Assembly: GCA_963680875.1 (NCBI GenBank)
Contig: OY804579.1
Location: 34,953,804-35,017,803, forward strand
DNA: 64,000 bases
Source of the DNA: Bathymodiolus brooksi
Lineage: Eukaryota; Mollusca; Bivalvia; Mytilida; Modiolidae
Reading direction: 5' to 3'
Below the pieces are notes generated by a model. The model had not been told where the DNA came from, did no database searches, and saw nothing but the letters and a program-made list of their open reading frames with translations. Below are positions 43,543 through 55,700 of this stretch, piece after piece; within the stretch, counting starts at the first letter, position 1, and every line of letters begins with the position of its first letter. The translations under genes were made by a program, and so were the position numbers.

Positions 43543-43722
43543 ATGTCTCAAGAAAAGGAACATGGTTTCCAAGCCTGTAGTACTGTAGCTAATTCAAACG
43601 GTTCACTCAAACATATGGGACAATGGACGATGAATGGTGGATTGAAATTGGAGAACGCTGCACTGTTTGAAAATAAATTTGTTGATTTTGGATACAGACG
43701 ATTGCGTGTTGCAGCCTTACCG
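43543..43722 (+). CDS. iGluR exon: end of amino-terminal domain and linker to S1
   Basis: The exon follows gttattttgtag and ends at a gtaatc donor, 180 nt in phase 0, encoding residues 1-60 of the recognisable product. It reads [16 protein letters not shown], then [19 protein letters not shown]. This fits the usual end of the receptor amino-terminal domain (a G-x-W-x(n)-GL element) and the first S1 strand (LRV). It happens to begin with ATG, but the codon sits directly after a splice acceptor, and no signal peptide follows. An internal exon is therefore more likely than a start. Upstream exons are not identified. Confidence 0.82.
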
Positions 43723-46700
43723 GTAATCCATTGAATATTTCTATTAATATATACCTATGGTGCTTTTGTTTGATGTATTTAAGGTAAGACATTCCGACTT
43801 GGAGGAAACCTACATCTGCTCTTTATCCTTAATACTGAATTCTAAGCGAAAAAAGCGACCAGTACACAACTGAGTTGGTAAACCATACAATTTTAAAAAG
43901 CGTAGAATTTCTAAATGAAGAAATTCAGCACAAATTAAAGTTATTCGTTGTAATCAAAGTTTAAAGGGACCAAAGGTTCTCAGAAGTCATCAATAGAATA
44001 TGTACAGAAAATGCAATGGCGAAAAGAAAATGGACAAAGAGACAAGCAATGGTTCTCAAAGTACTACCCAGAAAACTACGAATTGTGCAACACGAATCCG
44101 TCCAAAAACCTTTGGTGAACACTTGCAAATCATTTTATGCCACAATTAGTGTTTATTTCACATTGTATAAAGGAGTACATATACACCATTTATATCTAGT
44201 AGACTGATTTTGCACCAGACAATCGTTATCGACGTTTTGTGGTTCAGTTCCAAAAAATTGAGCGAAAATAAAATGATAAAGATTATTTTCAAAAGCCATC
44301 ATACCGGGCAGAATTAACAAGATAGAAGTCAAATGTGCCATGTTGTATATTGGACTACCGCCACCATAAATGAAACTTGCCATGACATTCATCTTCGGTA
44401 TTTCAATTGAATAATGTCATTGTTAAAATATTTAGCACAAGGCCTTAAAATAATGTTAAGCGTGTTAGAATAACTTTGTCTGTTATTCACTCTTGCTGTT
44501 TTAACCCATTAGTTATTCTAAGTAATGCAATGTTAATTGGCAACTTATGTCAAAATTGTTTGTTTTTTTACTACACAAATACATTGTAGTACAAGATAGT
44601 TTACAACTCAAATAACTTATTTAAAATATATAAAACAAGTTGCAGTGTAAGATCAATATAGGTGAATCTTTTCGTAATAAAACACAATAATCAAATACTG
44701 TGCCCTTAAACAACACTAATAAGATCAAATCCAAGACAAAACCACCACAAATACTGTGCCCTTAAACAACACTAATAAGATCAAATCCAAGACAAAACCA
44801 CCACAAATACTGTGCCCTTAAACAACACTAATAAGATCAAATCCAAGACAAAACCACCACAAATACTGTGCCCTTAAACAACACTAATAAGATCAAATCC
44901 AAGACAAAACCACCACAAATACTGTGCCCTTAAACAACACTAATAAGATCAAATCCAAGACAAAACCACCACAAATACTGTGCCCTTAAACAACACTAAT
45001 AAGATCAAATCCAAGACAAAACCACCACAAATACTGTGCCCTTAAACAACACTAATAAGATCAAATCCAAGACAAAACCACCACAAATACTGTGCCCTTA
45101 AACAACACTAATAAGATCAAATCCAAGACAAAACCACCACAAATACTGTGCCCTTAAACAACACTAATAAGATCAAATCCAAGACAAAACCACCACAAAT
45201 ACTGTGCCCTTAAACAACACTAATAAGATCAAATCCAAGACAAAACCACCACAAATACTGTGCCCTTAAACAACACTAATAAGATCAAATCCAAGACAAA
45301 ACCACCACAAATACTGTGCCCTTAAACAACACTAATAAGATCAAATCCAAGACAAAACCACCACAAATACTGTGCCCTTAAACAACACTAATAAGATCAA
45401 ATCCAAGACAAAACCACCACAAATAACAAACATATCAAACAATCAATCAATCAATTAATTAAAAGTTGCATCATAAATATTGGCAATAGTGGTTATTGTG
45501 TTATTAAATATCTTAGATATCTTGTTTTTTCAGCTGCCTCCATTTGTGATATTTACTACAGACGAAAGAACAAACAAGACAAGATATAGTGGTTTCTGTA
45601 TTGATATTCTCAATCAACTGGCTCTCAAATTCAAATTTAGGTCAGTATGATAATTAACAAATATATTGTAAGGAAAATGTACCAATCTATAATCATTATA
45701 ATAAAACGTTGCCATAGTCGTGCCGTTGAAGCTATTCGTCATCTATTGTATATGATATATTATTGTAGGTAGTGTTGTTGCCGTGATCATACCATAGTTA
45801 GAATTACTGCTTTTGATTGTAAATATGCCTTTGAAATCAGTACAAAAGATATCACCCCTAAAGTTTTGAGTTAGATGTCCAGTGTAATCGAAGAAACAAT
45901 ATGTGACGATGTTTTTTAAATGACTTCAGGCAGATCAGTGATTTTCTCCGTATATGTTTCTCCGTCAAAAAAGCTGACCTCCTCCATATAGCTAAACTAT
46001 TGTTGAAAGTGCCGTTAAACACCAGTAATTCTAACCTTATATTATTGAATGGGTTTATCATTAATAGTTTATGTTGTCGGACAAAGTATATTCAATAAGT
46101 GTTCATTCAAATATATTTGAATGGTGTATTAACATTATTAGATATATTTGAACAAAAATCATGTGGAAATCAGTCAGTTACAATATAATACACGCTACAA
46201 ATGTTTCTCATTTAATATGATTACAAATATCACGAGATGTTTACAATTAATGTATTAATGATATAAAGTTTGTCAAACCAATTAGTATAAATGTTTTGTT
46301 AATGTTCTTATCTTTAAATGAAAAACAAAACTTATGTGAACTTTATTTTTTGGTATTTTCCATTACTTAGAAGAAAACAGGCTAAGTATCTTCAGAATGG
46401 AAATTGATGCAATATATTATTATTCACCAATAATTTATGTAAGAAATCACTCACATGAATACTTTATAAGTAGCTGGCTTTTGGAGAAAATATCCAACAA
46501 ACATTTTCACTACAGAAAATAGTATATTGTTGATAAAAACGGTTTCAGGCATTTCGGAAGGGTAAGCAGTTCCTGTTCTACGGCAGTTACCATGACACCA
46601 TGTTACTATTAAATGGCACGAACATAAATCGTGTTTGACACCGGTTTACGGAAATAATTACAAAAAACAAAAATGGGAATAAAGACGAAGCGAACAAACA

Positions 46701-49700
46701 TCATTTTACGCCGAAATTATAGCTGACATCATGAAACGTGCTAAAAACATCAAGAGGTGAGGGTGTGTTTTACAACACCCATTGGAACAAAAACATGAAC
46801 AACAACACTGTAAATAATTCTGTAATGAGAATTCTGACTTTGACAACAACATGAATAACATTCCTTAGACAATTTCCATTTCTCTTAAGCACACCGTTGT
46901 TATTCTAATTAATATACTATATTGGTCACCCCCGGTTTAAGTGGGGTCGGTGTTGCTCATACTTTTGTTTTCTGCTTAATGATTGGGCAAATATTGTTTC
47001 TCTTTATGAGTGAGTGGGTGAGTGAGTGAGTGAGTGAGACTTTTATTATTTGAAATTTCGCAAGTGTATAATATTCTTCGTATTTTCAACAAAAATATAA
47101 TTATAATCGTGCACTTTTAGAACTTTCAACAAACGACAGTCCTTAATAATATTATTATTATTACTAAATTTACTGAAAAGATTTATGATACTACCTAAGT
47201 AATGCGGCTACAAATACGACATAATAAGCAAATATAGACATCAACATTATTTTACATTTACAACCTCTGTAGCTCAGCGACAAAACTCGTTATCAACAAA
47301 ATAAACTTTTGATCAGACGACAAACATGGTTTTGAAAGATAAATACATTATATTTTACAATATTTCCTGATTTCTTTGATTACCATTAGCGATTGTACTG
47401 CTTATTATAGGTTATATACTACACATATAGCGAATGTACTACTTATTATAGGTTATATACTACACATATAGCGAATGTACTACTTATTATAGGTTATATA
47501 CTACACATATAGCGAATGTACTACTTATTATAGGTTATATACTACACATATAGCGAATGTACTACTTATTATAGGTTATATACTACACATATAGCGAATG
47601 TACTGCTCATTATAGGTTATATACTACACATATAGCGAATGTACTACTTATTATAGGTTATATACTACACATATAGCGAATGTACTACTTATTATAGGTT
47701 ATATACTACACATATAGCGAATGTACTACTTATTATAGGTTATATACTACACATATAGCGAATGTACTACTTATTATAGGTTATATACTACACATATAGC
47801 AAATGTACTACTTATTATAGGTTATATACTACACATATAGCGAATGTACTGCTTATTATAGGTTATATACTACACATATAGCGAATGTACTGCTTATTAT
47901 AGGTTATATACTACACATATAGCGAATGTACTACTTATTATAGGTTATATACTACACATATAGCGAATGTACTACTTATTATAGGTTATATACTACACAT
48001 ATAGCGAATGTACTACTTATTATAGGTTATATACTACACATATAGCGAATGTACTACTTATTATAGGTTATATACTACACATATAGCGAATGTACTGCTT
48101 ATTATAGGTTATATACTACACATATAGCGAATGTACTACTTATTATAGGTTATATACTACACATATAGCGAATGTACTACTTATTATAGGTTATATACTA
48201 CACATATAGCGAATGTACTACTTATTATAGGTTATATACTACACATATAGCGAATGTACTACTTATTATAGGTTATATACTACACATATAGCGAATGTAC
48301 TGCTTATTATAGGTTATATACTACACATATAGCGAATGTACTGCTTATTATAGGTTATATACTACACATATAGCGAATGTACTACTTATTATAGGTTATA
48401 TACTACACATATAGCGAATGTACTGCTTATTATAGGTTATATACTACACATATAGCGAATGTACTGCTTATTATAGGTTATATACTACACATATAGCGAA
48501 TGTACTGCTTATTATAGGTCATATACTACACATATAGCGAATGTACTACTTATTATAGGTTATATACTACACATATAGCGAATGTACTGCTTATCATAGG
48601 TTATATACTACACATATAGCGAATGTACTGCTTATTATAGGTTATATACTACACATATAGCGAATGTACTACTTATTATAGGTTATATACTACACATATA
48701 GCGAATGTACTGCTTATTATAGGTTATATACTACACATATAGCGAATGTACTACTTATTATAGGTTATATACTACACATATAGCCAATGTACTACTTATT
48801 ATAGGTTATATACTACACATATAGCGAATGTACTACTTATTATAGGTTATATACTACACATATAGCGAATGTACTACTTATTATAGGTTATATACTACAC
48901 ATATAGCGAATGTACTGCTTATTATAGGTTATATACTACACATATAGCGAATGTACTACTTATTATAGGTTATATACTACACATATAGCAAATGTACTAC
49001 TTATTATAGGTTATATACTACACATATAGCGAATGTACTACTTATTATAGGTTATATACTACACATATAGCGAATGTACTACTTATTATAGGTTATATAC
49101 TACACATATAGCGAATGTACTACTTATTATAGGTTATATACTACACATATAGCGAATGTACTGCTTATTATAGGTTATATACTACACATATAGCGAATGT
49201 ACTACTTATTATAGGTTATATACTACACATATACTACACATATACTACACATATACTACACATATACTACACATATACTAACATTTTATTAAGAATCGTC
49301 GTGTTCGTGATCGTATGGTAGTTGGGTTTAACACTACATGTGCAATCAGTGCGTATCACTACTAACGTTGTGGTTTCGAATCCCGCTGAGTCGAGATGTT
49401 CTCGATATAACATTATGCGATAAAGTTTGTCAGTGACTTGCGACAGGTAGGTAGTTTTCTCTTGGTAATCGGGTTTCTTTCACTAATAAAACTGACCGCC
49501 ACGATACAACTGAAATATTGTTGAAAGTGGCGTTAAGCACCATAACCCTTACCCCCTACTTACATTATACAGCTTTATATTTAATCGTCAACACGTTTCT
49601 AAATCCAACATTGATTAATCTAAATATTTATATCTTACATTAAATTCATTTATTGATTTTTGGTGTTTAAAGCAAATTTCAGCAATATTTCAGCTATAGC

Positions 49701-52700
49701 ATGGCGATACATTAAATTCATGATATGGGAGAAACACACATATTTAATAGAAAGCCTCTACTTATTTTCCCATTACAGTTATGAAATCGTATCACCAGCT
49801 GATAATTCTTATGGTAGTCTAGAGGAAGACGGTACATGGAATGGCATGGTTGGAATGGTCATGCGCAAGGCATGTGTTTTTATTTTAACTTGTTAACTGT
49901 CCAGAATGTATCAAATACATTAGGTATCAAAATTATGTCTGTTTTTAAGACTAAATATTGTCTTTGAAAAACTTACATTTCCTGAATAGTAATTCCACTT
50001 TAGAGTAATTTGTAAATTTAATTTCTGCTATGTATACTTTCATTAATTGTGTGTTTACATATTAATTCACATGTTGTCCCTCTCTTTAAATCTACATTTT
50101 ATTTTGTGACTAATTTTTGTTTAGCATTACTACATTCTCTAAGTCATGTTCATGGTTTTTTTTAAATATAATTCTTAAATAGTTTGCACACCATTTACGT
50201 GTGTAAATATTATAAATATTCGAGTAATCTGTCATAATCAGTTCGTGGAACCGAGAATCATTCTATGATTGTAAGAAATATCATTTTACATATGGGAAAA
50301 TATTAACCCTCAATCAGAAACTAATCAAAGAAATCCATAACATAACATCTATGACATTCCAATTAATGTATGAAAATATCAACGATGGGTGGCTACGCAA
50401 ACACCCTTTTCCATCTTCACCAAATACGAAGCGGTTTCTTCAGCGAAGAACAACTATAAGTGAACATTTTCCAGTCGTGATAAAAATCTATCAAATTGTC
50501 GACTATCAATGGTAATAGGAGGTATTTCTGGACATTTTTCAGCAAGTAACACCAACCCTTCAAACGTGAGGTAAAACAAAATCCTGGAAGTCCCGAATGA
50601 TCGTTAATCAACTAATACCTTCATGTTAGCGTATAGCTTCATGTCATAATTACACATCTAAAAAGCTATAGATGGAAATGCACGCACAAGAAGCTTCTAA
50701 CTTGGGGAAATCTATCAAGTAATTAGAAGAAAACATAGAACTATTGGTTTATTTATGTGGCCCACGATACATATATATGTAGGAGTCGTTCGTAAATAAA
50801 TAATATCCAGTATATGAAAATGTAATGATGAGAAATGACATTATAAGATTTTATCTTTTGGGGGGAAAAAATGTTATGATGATGCATAAAGTTGTACTAT
50901 ATGCAGTTCAAGTTATCTGTTCTGTGTTATTTTGTAATATTTATAGTCGATACGTGATCTTAAAATGATAAAGTGGAACCTTGAAACATCGTGATTTAAG
51001 TATTAATATTTGAAACCTCTCCTTATATATCACAAGATGAAAACATTCAAAATCAAAGTAAATTCTTCGAGATAATGACAGCTGATATCATCGACAATAT
51101 TATTTCTTAGATATATGTCACATATGGATAAGGTCTTCAAATTGTCAGATCTAAGTGCCATTAATATCATATCAGTTGATTAACTGTAATGATGATCTTT
51201 CTTTTGAAAATGTAGAATGATGTAGGCATAAAATATATGTACAAATAAGTCAAAACGTGCATTAATATGATGGAGGTGTAGAGCTAGATAGAGAGGAAAT
51301 AATTAGCATTTTGTTACAGTATAATGCGCTACTCTTTATCGAAATCTACAAAAGGGAATTCTCCAAACACGTTACCCACTATAATCTGATGTCAGGCTTT
51401 CTGTATCTTAGCCTGACGAACTTCATCGCGGGAACATCCCAATCTCTCTAGACAGCTCTAATGGTTAAACCATGTTCATTTCTATCAGTATCCTAATGAT
51501 ATCATCAAGATTAAGTAAGAATTATCTATCCTATTCCATTTGATAACAAGTGTGTCTTATCCTGTATAACATGTAATGCAGCAATGCCATCATCGATTTT
51601 TTGTTACAGTGAACTAACACAAACCGTTAAAAAACAAGATCACATCTGTAGCAAAGTATGATAGCGATGCGAATTGTTAGAAAGTTAAGCAAGAGAGTAT
51701 GATATTATAATGCAATTATATTTTATTTTAAGGAAGCTGATTTTGCTGCTGGACCATTTACCATTACATGGATAAGGGAATCAGTTATAGACTTTACTAC
51801 AACGTATATGGAGGAAGGCGTAGGTATCATTACCAAAAGACCTCAAGAGGAATCAAATAAGGAGTATAAAATGTTTAAGCCATTATCTGTCATGGTTTGG
51901 ATAGGGATTGCCATAACCATTATTTTCATTGGGATATGTCTATGTCTTGTTAATAGATTCAGTCCATTTTCTGATAACACAGACGATGAACAAAAGGACA
52001 TGACCAACACCCAAATAGCATCCAGTTCCATGTGGCTTATTTATGGTGCTTTTGTAGAACAAGGTATGTCAGCTATCAGAACTAAAGGGGATGTAATATG
52101 TCTTTTCGTCATACATTGTTTGACTGCATTTTTTTTTAACATAAGCTTAAAAGAATGTAATATTGCTTTTGTAGTAATCATAAATTAAAAGGGACACAAT
52201 GTTGATGTTGTTGTAATCATATACTTAAAGAAATGTAATACCGGTACTCCTAATTTCGTAATCATATGCTATACAAGTGATATTTCAATTGCAGTAAGCA
52301 TTAGTTCAAAGGAATGTAATATTCCTATTGTGGTAATCATAAGTTAAAAGGAATGTAATATTCCTATTGTAGTAATCATATGTTAAAAGGAATGTAATAT
52401 TCCTATTGTAGTAATCATATGTTAAAAGGAATATAATATACCTATTGGAGTAATCATAAGTTAAAAGGAATGTAATATTCCTATTGTGGTAATCATAAGT
52501 TAAAAGGAATGTAATATTCCTATTGTAGTAATCATAAGTTAAAAGGAATGTAATATTCCTATTGTAGTAATCATATGTTAAAAAGAATGTAATATTCCTA
52601 TTGTAGTAATCATATGTTAAAAGGAATGTAATATTCCTACTGTAGTAATCATAAGTTAAAAGGAATGTAATATTCCTATTGTAGTAATCATCAGTTAAAA

Positions 52701-55700
52701 GGAATGTAATATTCCTATTGAAGTAATCATTGTTAAAAGGAATATAATATACCTATTGTAGTAGTCATAAGTTAAAAGGAATGTAATATACCTATTGTAG
52801 TAAACATAAGTTAAAAGGAATGTAATATACCTATTGTAGTAGACATAAGTTAAAAGGAATGCAATATAGTTATTGTAGTAATCATATATTAAAAGGAATG
52901 TAATATTCCTATTGTAGTAATCATATGTTAAAAGGAATATAATATACCTATTGGAGTAATTATAAGTTAAAAGGAATGTAATATTCCTATTGTGGTAATC
53001 ATAAGTTAAAAGGAATGTAATATTCCTATTGTAGTAATCATAAGTTAAAAGGAATGTAATATTCCTATTGTAGTAATCATATGTTAAAAAGAATGTAATA
53101 TTCCTATTGTAGTAATCATATGTTAAAAGGAATGTAATATTCCTACTGTAGTAATCATCAGTTAAAAGGAATGTAACATTCCTATTGTAGTAATCAAATG
53201 TTAAAAGGAATGTAATATTCCTATTGTAGTAATCATAAGTTAAAAGGAATGTAATATTCCTATTGTAGTAATCATATGTTAAAAGGAATGTAATATTCCT
53301 ATTGTAGTAATCATATGTTAAAAGGAATATAATATACCTATTGGAGTAATCATAAGTTAAAAGGAATGTAATATTCCTATTGTGGTAATCATAAGTTAAA
53401 AGAAATGTAATATTCCTATTGTAGTAATCATAAGTTAAAAGGAATGTAATATTCCTATTGTAGTAATCATATGTTAAAAAGAATGTAATATTCCTATTGT
53501 AGTAATCATATGTTAAAAGGAATGTAATATTCCTACTGTAGTAATCATAAGTTAAAAGAAATGTAATATTCCTATTGTAGTAATCATAAGTTAAAAGGAA
53601 TGTAATATTCCTATTGTAGTAATCATATGTTAAAAAGAATGTAATATTCCTATTGTAGTAATCATAAGTTAAAAGGAATGTAATATTCCTATTGTAGTAA
53701 TCATATGTTAAAAAGAATGTAATATTCCTATTGTAGTAATCATATGTTAAAAGGAATGTAATATTCCTACTGTAGTAATCATCAGTTAAAAGGAATGTAA
53801 CATTCCTATTGTAGTAATCAAATGTTAAAAGGAATGTAATATTCCTATTGTAGTAATCATAAGTTAAAAGGAATGTAGCATTCCTATTGTAGTAATCATA
53901 TGTTAAAAGGAATGTAATATTCCTATTGTAGTAATTATATGTTAAAAGGAATATAATATACCTATTGGAGTAATCATAAGTTAAAAGGAATGTAATATTC
54001 CTATAGTGGTAATCATAAGTTAAAAGGAATGTAATATTCCTATTGTAGTAATCATCAGTTAAAAGGAATGTAACATTCCTATTGTAGTAATCAAATGTTA
54101 AAAGGAATGTAATATTCCTATTGTAGTAATCATAAGTTAAAAGGAATGTAATATTCCTATTGTAGTAATCATTGTTAAAAGGAATATAATATACCTATTG
54201 TAGTAGTCATAAGTTAAAAGGAATGTAATATACCTATTGTAGTAAACATAAGTTAAAAGGAATGTAATATACCTATTGTAGTAGACATAAGTTAAAAGGA
54301 ATGTAATATACCTATTGTAGTAGTCATAAGTTAAAAGAAATGTAATATTCCTATTGTAGTAATCATATATTAAAAGGAATGTAATATTCCTATTGTAGTA
54401 GACATAAGTTAAAAGGAATGTAATATACCTATTGTAGTAATCATAAGTTAAAAGGAATGTAATATACCCATTGTAGTGATCATAAGTTAAAAGGAATGTA
54501 ATATACCTATTGGAGTAATCATAAGTTAAAAGGAATGTAATATACCTATTGTAGTAATCATAAGTTAAAAGGAATGCAATATAGTTATTGTAGTAATCAT
54601 ATATTAAAAGGAATGTAATATACCTATTGTAGTAGTCATAAGTTAAAAGGAATGTAATATACCTATTGTAGTAATCAAATGTTAAAAGGAATGTAATATA
54701 CCTATTGTAGTAATCATAAGTTAAAAGGAATGTAATATAGCTATTGTAGTAATCATAAGTTAAAAGGAATGTAATATTCCTATTGTAGTAATCATATATT
54801 AAAAGGAATGTAATATTCCTATTGTAGTAATCGTATGTTAAAAGGAATGTAATATTCCTATTGTAATCATAAGTTAAAAGAAATGTAATATTCCTATTGT
54901 AGTAATCATATATTAAAAGGAATGTAATATTCCTATTGTAGTAATCATAAGTTAAAAGGAATGTACTATTCCTATTGTAGTAATCATAAGTTAAAAGGAA
55001 TGTAATATTCCTATTGTAGTAATCATATATTAAAAGGAATGTAATATTCCTATTGTAGTAATCATATGTTAAAAGGAATGTAATATTCCTATTGTAGTAA
55101 TCATAAGTTAAAAGGAATGTAATATTCCTATTGTAGTAATCATAAGTTAAAAAGAATGTAATATTCCTATTGTAGTAATCATAAGTTAAAAGGAATGTAA
55201 TATTCCTATTGTAGTAATCATATGTTAAAAGGAATGTAATATTCCTATTGTAGTAATCATAAGTTAAAAGGAATGTAATATTCCTATTGTAGTAATCATA
55301 AGTTAAAAAGAATGTAATATTCCTATTGTAGTAATCATAAGTTAAAAGGAATGTAATATTCCTATTGTAGTAATCATATGTTAAAAGAAATGTAATATTC
55401 CTATTGTAGTAATCATAAGTTAAAAGGAATGTAATATTCCTATTGTAGTAATCATAAGTTAAAAGGAATGTAATATTCCTATTGTAGTAAACATATATTA
55501 AAAGGAATGTAATATTCCTATTGTAGTAATCATATGTTAAAAGGAATGTAATATTCCTATTGTAGTAATCATAAGTTAAAAGGAATGTAATTTACCTATT
55601 TGTAGTGATAATAGTCCACTAATTAGTGGTTCGACACCACAAGATAGGTATACCGTCTTTAAATATGAGATATATTTGAAGCAGATGCAGCGCTAAACAG

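Noticed and set aside
43543..43734. The ATG at 43,543 as the start codon of the receptor
   Set aside because: It lies directly after a splice acceptor, no signal peptide follows, and the family has a large domain before this point.
47268..47330. tRNA-like gtagctcagcgacaaaac as another SINE head
   Set aside because: Only an A-box-like piece is present; there is no B box and no SINE body.
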